Shown: one piece after another, positions 1 through 7,573 of the stretch
Position numbering within the stretch: the first letter of the stretch is position 1
Layout of the letters: each line of letters begins with the position of its first letter
From: Rhizohabitans arisaemae
GTDB lineage: Bacteria; Actinomycetota; Actinomycetes; Streptosporangiales; Streptosporangiaceae
Direction of reading: 5' to 3'
DNA length: 64,000 nt
NCBI RefSeq assembly: GCF_025996515.1
Contig: NZ_BLRH01000009.1
Location: 1,270,692 to 1,334,691 of the forward strand
The notes under the pieces: generated by a model
Seen by the model: the letters and a program-made list of their open reading frames with translations, nothing else
The model's database searches: none
Told to the model about the DNA's origin: nothing
Made by a program: the position numbers and the translations under genes

Positions 1-65
1 GGCGAATCGCCCGGCTGACAAGCCGGTCAACCGGATCGGTGACCAGAGCATTCAAGGGGTAAACC

Positions 66-1397
66 ATGTTCGCACGTCGATTCACGCTGCCCGGATTCGC
101 CGTGGCCGGCCTGCTCGCCGCCGCGGTGCTCCACCCAGGCCCCGCCCAGGCGGATGCGGAACCCGCCGCCCTGAAGACGGCCCAAGACGAGGTGTACCTC
201 GCCGCGGGCCTGCGGGGCGCGAACGAAGTCGGCACCCCGGGCGATCGCGACGGCCGGGCCACCGCCGTGATCCGGATCAAGGGTGACCAGGTGACGTTCG
301 CGCTCCGCTGGAACAAGGTCGCCCCGCCCACCGCCGCCCACATCCACTTGGGCGCCAAAGGCGCCAACGGGCCCGTGAAGATCGACTTCCTCACCAAGGC
401 CCTGCCCAAGAGCGTCCTCGGGATCACCGGCACCGTCACGGTGAACGACGCCGGGCTGCTCGCCTCGCTCCGCGACGACTCCGTGGGTTTCTATGCCAAC
501 CTGCACAACGCCGAGTTCCCCAAGGGTGCGGTACGCGGGCAGTTCCACAAACTCAACAAAGCGGTCGACCTGGGCGGCGTCCTGCACGGCAGCAACCAGG
601 CGACCCTCACCTCCAAGGCGGACGGCGCCGAAGAGGTCCAGGAGGACGACGGCAGGAAACGCGGCGACCGCGACGGCGCCGCCACCTGGTGGCTCCGCCC
701 GAACGGGGGCGCCCTCGCCTACACCGTCACCTGGTCCGGGGTCGACGCCCCGACCAACGGGCACATCCACAAGGGGGTGCGGGGGAAGAACGGCCCCGTC
801 GTCGCCGATCTCTTCGCCGACCCCGCGGGGCTCCCGCCGAACCTGACCGGTGTGGCCGGCCAGGCCCCGGTCAAACGATCCGTCCTGCGGCGGATCACGG
901 GCAACCCCCAGGGTTACTACACCAACCTGCACACCGTCGAGTTCGACGGCGGCGCCGTGCGCGGGCAGCTGAGCCGGGGCGCGAGCCACCCCAGGGCCCT
1001 GACCGCCGAGGTGCTCCGCGGCTCCCAGATCTACGCCTGCACCAAGCAGCAGGACGGCGGCCACGCCTTCACCCAGTTCGGGGTGACCGCCAAACTGGCC
1101 CGCGGCATCAAGCACTCCTTCGTCACGCCGGCCGCCGGCCCGCCCCAGTGGATCGCCCCCGACGGCAGCGCCGTGACCGGCAAGGCCGTCACCCGGACCC
1201 CCAACGGTGACGGCAACATCCCCGAGCTCGTCCTGGACGCCACCCAAAGCGGCGCCGGCCGCGGCCTGCTCGCCCACACCACCCAGATCCTGCGGCTCAA
1301 CACCGTCGGCGGCGTCGCCCCCGCGGGCGCCTGCGACCCGGCCCGCACCCCCAAGGCCAAGTCCCCCTACAAGTCCGACTACCTCTTCCTCGGCTGA
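66..1397 (+). CDS. Secreted protein with two CHRD domains and a DUF3455 domain
   Basis: 443 residues. An N-terminal signal peptide (basic start, hydrophobic stretch 10-24, likely cleavage after AQA near residue 29) indicates export. Two CHRD-type repeats follow, about 40-150 and 165-295; each has the H-I-H motif (AAHIHLG, NGHIHKG) and ends in a GAVRGQ motif after a Y-x-N-L-H pattern. The last third, about 300-440, looks like a DUF3455 domain. CHRD domains occur in chordin and in many secreted bacterial proteins; the bacterial function is unknown, so none is assigned. The ATG start at 66 begins the signal peptide. A strong terminator hairpin follows the stop. The last 74 codons plus the terminator are repeated exactly at 15.4 kb. 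Confidence 0.85.
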   Translation: MFARRFTLPGFAVAGLLAAAVLHPGPAQADAEPAALKTAQDEVYLAAGLRGANEVGTPGDRDGRATAVIRIKGDQVTFALRWNKVAPPTAAHIHLGAKGANGPVKIDFLTKALPKSVLGITGTVTVNDAGLLASLRDDSVGFYANLHNAEFPKGAVRGQFHKLNKAVDLGGVLHGSNQATLTSKADGAEEVQEDDGRKRGDRDGAATWWLRPNGGALAYTVTWSGVDAPTNGHIHKGVRGKNGPVVADLFADPAGLPPNLTGVAGQAPVKRSVLRRITGNPQGYYTNLHTVEFDGGAVRGQLSRGASHPRALTAEVLRGSQIYACTKQQDGGHAFTQFGVTAKLARGIKHSFVTPAAGPPQWIAPDGSAVTGKAVTRTPNGDGNIPELVLDATQSGAGRGLLAHTTQILRLNTVGGVAPAGACDPARTPKAKSPYKSDYLFLG

Positions 1398-1454
1398 GAC
1401 CATCCGCCCCACCACGACGTCGCGCCCCGCACCCCCCGGGGCGCGACGTCGTCT
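1176..1454 (+). repeat. 279-bp direct repeat, left copy (3' end of CHRD gene plus terminator)
   Basis: This segment is identical to 15429-15707 in the same orientation. It covers the last 74 codons of the CHRD/DUF3455 gene, its stop codon and the terminator hairpin. Identity stops abruptly at both ends: the bases before position 1176 and after 1454 differ from those flanking the right copy. Exact identity over 279 bp, including the non-coding end, implies a recent duplication or a repair or integration event. Confidence 0.9.
1414..1452 (+). terminator. 15-bp perfect stem terminator after the CHRD gene
   Basis: A perfect 15-bp inverted repeat (acgacgtcgcgcccc paired with ggggcgcgacgtcgt) around a 9-nt loop starts 17 nt after the stop codon. 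There is no clear T-run, as is common for terminators in high-GC actinomycetes. An identical hairpin sits at 15667-15705 in the duplicated segment. Confidence 0.75.
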
Positions 1455-1662
1455 TCGCCCGCCGACAAGAGGCGAGGGCGATCCGCCTGGGCCGGGCAGG
1501 CAGCAGCCGTCGAGGTGACGACGACAAACCGGCGGTGTCCCCCCGTAAGCGACCTCAAGCTCTGCAGTACCGTCCGGCCGAGTTCACCCGCCGACCCCCG
1601 GCCGTCCCGGGAAACAGGAGCGAGAGGTACGGGCTGCGCCGGGTCCGGCGATCCGGGACCCC

Positions 1663-2323
1663 TCAGACGTCGGGCAGCAGGCCCGCGTCGTGGGCGAGGA
1701 TCGCGGCCTGCACCCGGTTGGCGCAGCCGAGCTTGGTGAGGATCCGGCTGACGTGCGCCTTCACCGTGTCCTCCCCCCATGTAGAGGATTCTGCCGATCT
1801 CCGCGTTGGACAGCCCCGCACCGACTTTGAGCAGGACGTCCCGCTCGCGATCGGTGAGGGTGGACACCCGGTCGGCGGCACGCTCGGCCCGGCTGTCGTC
1901 CGTCTTCACGTAGTGGTCGATGATCTGCCCGTTAATGCGGGGGGAGAGGATCGCCTGGCCTCCCGCCGCGGTACGCACCGCCTGGATGAGCTCCTCGGGT
2001 CCGGTGTCCTTGAGCAGGAAGCCGCACGCGCCCGCCCGAAGTGCCCGCGCCACCAGGTCGTCCTCGCCGAAGGTCGTCAGCATGACGACCTGGACGCGGG
2101 GCGCGACCCGGCCGATCTCCGCCACGGCGGCGATCCCGTCCATCACCGGCATCCGGATGTCGAGGAGCACCACGTCGACGCTGTGCGTGCGAACCGCCTT
2201 CACCGCCTCGGCCCCGTCGCACGCCTCGGCCACGACCTCAACGTCGTCGGCGTGCCGCAGGATCAACCGCACGCCGGTACGCAGCAGGAATTCGTCGTCG
2301 GCGAGCAGCACACGGATGGGCAT
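1663..2323 (-). pseudogene. NarL/LuxR-type response regulator, frameshifted
   Basis: From the ATG at 2323 the product begins MPIRVLLADDEF and shows a full receiver domain: acidic pair DD, phospho-acceptor Asp in VVLLDIRMPVMDG, Thr in VVMLTTFGE, Lys in FLLKDTG. The LuxR-type HTH begins STLTDRERDVLLKVGAGLSNAEIG and is broken after RILYMG. The frame resumes as EDTVKAHVSRILTKLG and runs to the stop at 1663. The break is in a run of six G on the coding strand near position 1778; one G fewer restores a protein of about 220 residues. It could be a true pseudogene or a homopolymer sequencing error. Its partner kinase just upstream is also broken, which favours real decay. Confidence 0.8.
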
Positions 2324-2340
2324 GTACCGATTCTGCCCGC

Positions 2341-2634
2341 TCACCCGCTCGGCGCGGACAGCCGCAGCGTCCGGATCTCGGTCACCCGCCCCGCGCGCAG
2401 GCAGTACCTGTCGACGATCACCGGGTTCTCGGTGAGCCGGGTTCCCAGGAAGACGTACCGGCAGACGGTACCGGGCGGGCGCGGCGGCTCCACACCGGCC
2501 ACCGCGAGCCGGCTGACCGGCTGATCTTCCCCGACCAGATCGTCCACCTGCCCGGCGGACATGCCCGGCTTCACCGAGGTGATCCAACCGGGCAACGGCA
2601 GGTAGACGAGGCTGCCGAGCAGGAGTGCGGCCAC
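2341..2634 (-). CDS. Small membrane-associated hypothetical protein, possibly truncated
   Basis: 97 residues from a GTG at 2634 (AALLLGSLVYLPLPGW...). One hydrophobic segment at the N terminus is followed by a short soluble part with GMSAGQVDDLVGEDQP, which loosely resembles the start of SmpA/BamE-like small lipoprotein folds. Upstream in the same frame is ATG-GCC-GTC-GTC followed by TAG, so an older start may have been cut off by a stop codon. It lies between the kinase remnant and the frameshifted response regulator and may be a relic of that operon. Function unknown. Confidence 0.35.
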   Translation of the reverse strand: MAALLLGSLVYLPLPGWITSVKPGMSAGQVDDLVGEDQPVSRLAVAGVEPPRPPGTVCRYVFLGTRLTENPVIVDRYCLRAGRVTEIRTLRLSAPSG

Positions 2635-2860
2635 GCTGAGCGGTCCCGCGCCCTAGACGACGGCCATGCCCCACCTCCCGGCCCGCCGACCGGTACCTCC
2701 ACGGGAGAAGACTCCGGCCGGGGCCGTGCCTCGTGCGGCAGCTCCGCCGTCAGCGCGAAGCCGCCCTCCGGCGCCGGACCGGCGGCGAAGCTCCCGCCGA
2801 GCAGCCGCACCCGCTCCCGCAGCCCGATCAACCCGGTGCCGATCCCCGGGGCCTGCGGCC
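2571..2860 (-). pseudogene. C-terminal remnant of a NarL-family sensor histidine kinase
   Basis: Minus-strand translation between about 2860 and 2700 reads PGIGTGLIGLRERVRLLGG and then FALTAELP. This is the typical end of the HATPase domain of two-component kinases paired with NarL-type regulators (G-x-G-L-x-G-(M/L)-R-E-R-V-x-x-L-G-G). Nothing of the N-terminal sensor, the dimerisation domain or the rest of the ATPase domain remains; the sequence ends abruptly near 2860, where the plus strand starts to encode part of a hydrolase. The frame runs on to a stop at 2571 without recognisable sequence. It was probably the partner of the broken regulator at 1663-2323. Confidence 0.7.
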
Positions 2861-2861
2861 A

Positions 2862-3420
2862 GTGGCGACTACGGCCAGCTGCGCGAGATCTTCGCTTCCT
2901 TCGCCACCGACGGACAGTTTGCCCTGGAGTCGGGGAACGCGCTCTTCATCGCGGTGAGCTGCAACGACTATCCCAAGCCGTGGAACGAGTCCTCGTCCCT
3001 TCCGGAGCGCCGCCGCCAGTTCGACGGGCGCTCACCCGAGCCGAAGGTCAGTTCGACGCGTTCAGCGCGAAGGGTTTCGCCCGGGGCACCATGGCCGAGA
3101 TGTGCATCACCTGGCCGTCCGAAGGCACCGCGAAGCCGTACAGGTCAACCGGGGTGTTCCCCGACGTGCCGGTCCTGGTCCTCGCCGCCGACCTGGACGC
3201 CAACACCAGCGTCGCCTCGGGCGGCGCAGCCGCCCGCCAGTTCAAACGCTCCACCTTGGTGACGGTGCCGAACATGGGCCACGTCGCCGACTACAACCCG
3301 AGCGGCTGCGTCGCGAGCCTCGTCACCGCCTTCATCCGCACCGGTGCCGTCGGCGACACCACCTGCCTGAAGGCCATCCCGCCCATCAAGGTCCACCCCG
3401 TCCGGGGATCCCATGACTAG
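2862..3420 (+). pseudogene. Broken alpha/beta hydrolase (C-terminal TAP-like domain)
   Basis: The first readable piece is SGDYGQLREIFASFATDGQ and on to VSCNDYPKPWN, typical of tripeptidyl-aminopeptidase-like secreted hydrolases just before their TAP-like C-terminal domain. Near 3030 the frame shifts; the second piece reads FARGTMAEMCITWP, then PDVPVLVLAADLDANTS (acid region) and VPNMGHVADY (catalytic His region), ending at the stop at 3418-3420. The half with the nucleophile elbow is absent, so the gene is truncated at its 5' end and frameshifted. An intact member of the same superfamily lies at 15880-17640. The junction with the kinase remnant at about 2860 marks a deletion or recombination point. 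Confidence 0.75.
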
Positions 3421-3731
3421 CCCCGACCAAGCCTGCGGTACGGCGACCCGATCCCCGGACCGATACGGGCTCCGCCGGATGAGTCGTACGGTGAACGGGC
3501 CTCGGCCATCTCCTCGGACCGCTCGGAACTCCACCTGGATAGTGGCGCCACGATGGCCGTCCTCAGTTCACGATGCCCCGCCTGTCACCAGTGGAAACTC
3601 GTACACCACCTCCGTGGACGCAACCCACTGCGCCATCGCAGGACCTCCAGCCCGACCTCGGTGTCTGGGTGCGCGGCCGCGCAACTTCCTGTCGCACGGC
3701 CCCGGTCGGCAGCCGCGTGATCGGCTCGGAG
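3421..3731. other. Intergenic stretch without a recognisable gene
   Basis: About 310 bp between the broken hydrolase and the hairpin at 3732. Open frames here have no coherent codon bias or motif. Probably more decayed sequence. Confidence 0.5.
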
Positions 3732-3789
3732 AGCCGCGGTACCGGTGCCCCGGACGGCAGGCGTCGTCCGGGGCACCGGTACCGCGGCT
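3732..3789. terminator. 25-bp perfect inverted repeat, likely bidirectional terminator
   Basis: The left arm begins agccgcggtaccggtgcccc and pairs perfectly over 25 bp with the right arm around an 8-nt loop. It ends 2 bp from the stop codon of the minus-strand gene at 3792, the expected place for its terminator, and it also faces the plus-strand remnants to the left. The arm length is unusual for a simple terminator, so a protein-binding palindrome or a mobile-element end is also possible. Confidence 0.6.
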
Positions 3790-3791
3790 TG

Positions 3792-3992
3792 TCACTCCGT
3801 ATGGCGAGAAATGATCTTGTTGAGGACAAGAATCGTTGACCCTGCTATGACCCCACCACCGAGGCACGCTTCGGCTGGATCCTGTCGAGATAGGTAGGTG
3901 AGGAGGCCTGCAAGGGCACCTATGGTGAGGCTTGCGATCAAGATCAGTGCAGCGCGAAGACTCAAGAGCGCAGGTGGCGACGGGTCTGACAT
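3792..3992 (-). CDS. Small two-helix membrane protein
   Basis: 66 residues from an ATG at 3992. Two hydrophobic segments are visible: about residues 10-31 (SLRAALILIASLTIGALAGL) and 44-58 (GGGVIAGSTILVLNKI). No known family is recognised. It is transcribed away from the sigma-like genes beginning at 4221, with about 230 bp between them that could hold divergent promoters. Base composition here is lower in GC than the rest of the window, as in the two sigma-like genes, suggesting a common origin by transfer. It could act as a small partner of those regulators, but nothing in the sequence proves this. Confidence 0.5.
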   Translation of the reverse strand: MSDPSPPALLSLRAALILIASLTIGALAGLLTYLSRQDPAEACLGGGVIAGSTILVLNKIISRHTE

Positions 3993-4220
3993 CGGATTCC
4001 CTTCGAGTGAGATCGGGATAGAACCGCCATCGCGGTTCTACCGCCTCACCTAGTCGATCCAGCCGAGGAAACCCACGGCCACTCTCCAAGAAACTCTTTG
4101 GATTCACGCGTGGGTTGCCCAAGCTTCGGTGACTATAGGGAGGTCGTACAACCTCGTTCACACATGACCATTCTGCGGCGCAACGAGGCAACGTTCCCTC
4201 CGGATGCAGCAAAGGAAGAT

Positions 4221-4997
4221 ATGGACGAGCGACCTCACTGGACCAATCAGCCGCACAGCGAACTGGTGTCCTCTCGTCAGCTCGAGGAGTGGGCGGTCGA
4301 TAGGTGGCGTGAGGCGGAACCCGAACCGAACATCACTCTGGACCATACCGCTCGCTTGGAAGTCGATCGCCAAATACGGGACGTGCTTGCAGCCCAGAAC
4401 TTTCAGGGACCGGCTTACGTAGTATTTGAAGAAGAAATGGTAAATTACGGCTACCAAGTCATGATGGCATGGCTGGCCAACGGGCATATATTCGCGAAGT
4501 GTGCAGAAGCTGGATTTCCTATACTGCCCGCACCGATCAAGATTGATGATCGCGAGGATCTTGCACAGGAGACAGTGGCCCGCTCCATAAAGAACTTCAA
4601 GCTCTATGGACTCGAGCAGGGTGGCTGGAAAGCAGAGCTCGGAGCAAGTCTAAAAACATATTTCACTCGAACACTTTGCGGCCAATTTGCAAATATTTGG
4701 AGAAAGTTGGCCCGAACTCAAAATTCCGGGATCACGTGCCCCTTGGATGACTTGATCGAAATAGCAATACCAGAACTAGGACCTGAAGAAGTAGTAGTAC
4801 AGCGCGAGGAGATCCGTCGAGGGCTGGCAGGGATAGCAAACGAGAAAACTCGGACCGCGATTGTCCTAAGCATGGATGGGTACGAGCAGGAAGAAATTGC
4901 AGAGATCCTCGGCCCCGAGGTTACCCGCCGCGCCGTGGAGGGGTACCTGCATCGACATCGGTCTCATGTAGCCCCCTCCAAAAAAGGGGAGAGGTGA
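4221..4997 (+). CDS. ECF-type sigma-factor-like protein
   Basis: 258 residues from the ATG at 4221, chosen because AAAGGAAG lies just upstream; in-frame TTG (4098) and ATG (4164) starts lack this. A region 2-like segment is seen in DREDLAQETVARSIKNF followed by LKTYFTRTLCGQFANIWRK, and a region 4-like helix-turn-helix in EEIRRGLAGIANEKTRTAIV, DGYEQEEIAEILG and RRAVEGYLHRHR. The N-terminal 100 residues are not recognised. The stop is 4 nt from the start of the next sigma-like gene, so the two are surely co-transcribed. Codon use is much richer in A and T than that of the neighbours, a sign of horizontal transfer. Target promoters and any anti-sigma factor are unknown. Confidence 0.65.
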   Translation: MDERPHWTNQPHSELVSSRQLEEWAVDRWREAEPEPNITLDHTARLEVDRQIRDVLAAQNFQGPAYVVFEEEMVNYGYQVMMAWLANGHIFAKCAEAGFPILPAPIKIDDREDLAQETVARSIKNFKLYGLEQGGWKAELGASLKTYFTRTLCGQFANIWRKLARTQNSGITCPLDDLIEIAIPELGPEEVVVQREEIRRGLAGIANEKTRTAIVLSMDGYEQEEIAEILGPEVTRRAVEGYLHRHRSHVAPSKKGER

Positions 4998-5001
4998 ACA
5001 C

Positions 5002-6258
5002 ATGAATATGGAATGGTCAGAGGCGGACCACACTCAAGGCGTCGAGGATATAGCGCGCCTTATTGAGGAATCATCTTTTGGGACGGTAGGAGCACGCCAA
5101 CTACGAGACCGTACTCATGGTTCAGTAACTCTCTCCATTAGGGCACGCGCGCTGCTGGCGCACGATCCAACGATGCTCAAGTGGTGGCGCGCCAACCAGC
5201 ACAATCCGGAAGCGCTTTATGTCAAGGCATGTGAGTTTGCCGAAGCCAACGAACTGGAGATAAGCGATACTCTGATGCGGTTGGCCGCCGACAGGCGTGG
5301 ATCTCTAGAATTGATCAACGACAAATCGTCGATTGAAGCAAATTCGCTAGAAGCAGCGCGACCGGCTCAGCCCGACTGGCGTTCGTTTGCAAGTTTTTAC
5401 ACCGAGCGCTACTCTGTGCTCACAATTTCCCTTTGTGAACTTACGGGCCTAACCGAGGAAGCGGCTAACGTCTTCGTCAGGCAAGCGATGACGAAAGCGT
5501 TCGATGATTGGGAGGAGCTTGTTGCGTCTGGTAATCCTGAGGCATGGGTCCTCGGTTACTCCATGCAGACCTATCGGCACCACATAGCGGCTGCCTATTC
5601 AGCAATTAGAGGTGATATCAGTCACATTTCGACACGCGTAGCGATCGATTTTAGGACTAGCTGTTCGAGCGCTCTCGCAGTGCAGCCTGATGAAGTACTC
5701 ATGACGGGTGCAATGGCCGTGGTAGTAAGCCAATCAGCCCTAATCACCAATACACCTCCCCTAGAGCGAGATGCCGATACTGCTGTTACGGCTCTCTACA
5801 GCGCTCACTATCGGTCGCTTGTGCGCCTTGCATTCCTGCTGGTAAGAGATGTAGCTCCTGCTGAAGAGGTAGTGCACGATACTTTCGTTGCTATTCACGA
5901 AGACTGGCATAGGCTACGCGATCCCGACAAAGCACTGACATACCTGCGCCAGTCGGTCATTAACCGATCACGTTCGGTCCTGCGTCATCGCGCTGTCATT
6001 GAGGCGTACGCTCCCCAGGAACTACCAGAAGCTTCGAGCGCTGAGAAGACCGCCAATAGCGAGCTTGAGCGTTCAGCGGTAATTGAAACCCTGCGAACAC
6101 TGCCGACCCGTCAGAGGGAAGCACTGGTGCTGCGTTATTACGCTGACCTGCCGGTCACCGATATCGCCAACGCAATGGGAATCAGCGCGGGCGCGGTTAG
6201 AATCCATACAGCACGCGGCATGGCCACATTGCGGCAGGCGCTAGAACAGTTCTCTTAA
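5002..6258 (+). CDS. Sigma-70 family protein with two region-2-like modules and one region 4
   Basis: 418 residues; ATG at 5002 with GGGGAGAGG upstream. Residues 258-332 form a standard ECF region 2 (ALYSAHYRSLVRLAFLLVRD, then EEVVHDTFVAIHEDW and ALTYLRQSVINRSRSVLRH). Residues 358-412 form region 4 (LRTLPTRQREALVLRYYADL, then VTDIANAMGISAGAVRIHTARG), as in the SigE/SigM-like ECF group. Residues 126-198 look like a second, diverged region 2 (FYTERYSVLTISLCELTGL, then EEAANVFVRQAMTKAFDDW and NPEAWVLGYSMQTYRHHIA). The first 120 residues are not recognised. Typical ECF factors have about 170-200 residues, so this is a large fusion. It follows the sigma-like gene at 4221 with a 4-nt gap and shares its lower GC. 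Confidence 0.75.
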   Translation: MNMEWSEADHTQGVEDIARLIEESSFGTVGARQLRDRTHGSVTLSIRARALLAHDPTMLKWWRANQHNPEALYVKACEFAEANELEISDTLMRLAADRRGSLELINDKSSIEANSLEAARPAQPDWRSFASFYTERYSVLTISLCELTGLTEEAANVFVRQAMTKAFDDWEELVASGNPEAWVLGYSMQTYRHHIAAAYSAIRGDISHISTRVAIDFRTSCSSALAVQPDEVLMTGAMAVVVSQSALITNTPPLERDADTAVTALYSAHYRSLVRLAFLLVRDVAPAEEVVHDTFVAIHEDWHRLRDPDKALTYLRQSVINRSRSVLRHRAVIEAYAPQELPEASSAEKTANSELERSAVIETLRTLPTRQREALVLRYYADLPVTDIANAMGISAGAVRIHTARGMATLRQALEQFS

Positions 6259-6363
6259 TGTTGTTCATCCCTGGTTCATGTGTGCGAACCTCCCGCTCCT
6301 ATTAAGCAGGTGTTCAAATTTGGCAAGATCGTGCGACCCGCTGCTTGAGCCCCAGAGCGACTG

Positions 6364-7225
6364 ATGCGAGCCCTTGCTGGAGACCACAGGCCGGACAATG
6401 CAACGGTGTCCCATCTGGAACCCAGAACGAGGGGCCTCCAGAGATTGGAAGAGCATTTCCCGGCCCGGGTTCCCTATCCGGCGTTGCTGAGGCATCTCAA
6501 CGAAATCAGTACGCTCTTAGAGAGCGGTCCTCCGGAGATTCAACGCCGACGTGTCACCGGGACCGCCGGAGAAAGCGCTGTCCTCGCTGCCTGGTTCGCC
6601 TGGGAACTGGGGGACGGCCCCGATGCGGCGGGGAACTCCCGACTGGCGGGCCTTGCCGCCAAACGTGCCGATGATGCGGCCGTAGTTTCCGCTTGTATGG
6701 CCAGCTACCGCACTTACATGACAGATGGAGACAACCGAAGAGGCGTTCGCCTCGCCACCGACGGCCTGGAACACCTCGGGAGTGCCGATCCGGCGACCCG
6801 CGCATGGCTACTGGCCCGACAAGCCGAGGAAGCCACCTTGCTCGGCGACCGCGCTCACGCCGATCCGGGAAGCGGAGAACCTATACCCCTCGGCTGACAC
6901 CAAGGCTCATCCATGGACATACTTCCTGGACCCAGGGCGCTTCGACATCCTCCTGCACCTCGGTCCCGAAACCGAGATCCAGAAGCTGTGCGTGGTGAAG
7001 GCCGAACTGTCTCTGGCCCGAGCCAGATTGGGCGATGTCTCCGAGGCTGTGACGTTGGCGCGGGACTCCCTTGCAGCCACGACAACCATGGCCTTTCCTC
7101 TCGGTTGGGAACGTCTCGACCGCGTGGTCGCCGAGCTTCGTTCATCACGGACTCAGGCGGCCCGCGATTTCCGCACCGACTACGCCGCTACGCGCACGAA
7201 GTCGGTTCCGCCGTCTCTTCCGTAA
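6364..7225 (+). pseudogene. Remnant of an XRE/TPR-type regulator, truncated and frameshifted
   Basis: The readable product resembles the TPR half of actinomycete XRE-type regulators: VSHLEPRTRGLQRLEEHF, PPEIQRRRVTGTAGESAVLA, GNSRLAGLAAKRADDAAVVS, ADPATRAWLLARQAEEATLL. Near 6860 the frame changes and continues as REAENLYPSADT, WTYFLDPGRFDILLHLG and VKAELSLARARLGDVSEAVT to a stop at 7225. The N-terminal HTH is missing. The intact regulator at 7574-9037 has the same architecture, so this may be the relic of a related gene. Its 3' end overlaps the 3' end of the convergent CutA gene. Confidence 0.65.
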
Positions 7226-7523
7226 TCCAGTCCCTGTACTTCGCCAATCCGCCTTCGATCGGCGCAGCGACAATCTCAGGCGTCTCATAGAAGTGGGTCT
7301 CCCGGACGACTTTCACGAGCGCGTCAAGTCTCTGCTGTGTCGTCTTCATGAGGACCAGATACTCATTGTTCCTTTGGATCTCCCCCTTCCACCGGTAGGT
7401 AGACGAGATCGGACCGCTGATCTGAGCGCCTGCCGCCACCCTGCCTTCGACGACCGCATCAGCGATCCGCACAACCTCTTCACGCGTTCCTGCGGTCACA
7501 TGGACTTCAACATGCTGAGACAT
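7188..7523 (-). CDS. cutA: CutA-like divalent cation tolerance protein
   Basis: 111 residues from ATG at 7523; a GTG two codons upstream is possible. Family features: an N-terminal strand VEVHVTAGTREEVVRIADAV, VVEGRVAAGAQISGPISSTYRWKG, the conserved EYLVLMKTTQQRLDALVKVV segment, and HFYETPEIVAAPIEGG near the C terminus. CutA proteins form small, very stable trimers. They were named for copper tolerance, but their direct role remains unclear. The gene is next to the XRE regulator of the lanthipeptide locus on the same strand with a 50-bp gap, so it may be co-transcribed with that regulator. Confidence 0.85.
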   Translation of the reverse strand: MSQHVEVHVTAGTREEVVRIADAVVEGRVAAGAQISGPISSTYRWKGEIQRNNEYLVLMKTTQQRLDALVKVVRETHFYETPEIVAAPIEGGLAKYRDWITEETAEPTSCA

Positions 7524-7573
7524 GGCCACGAGCCTACGTGCCAGCGATCCCCTCCTCTGTTCTCCTCAGTCGT

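Noticed and set aside
27..1415. A long minus-strand frame opposite the CHRD gene
   Set aside because: It is a shadow of the plus-strand gene in high-GC DNA; only the plus strand has a signal peptide and recognisable domains.
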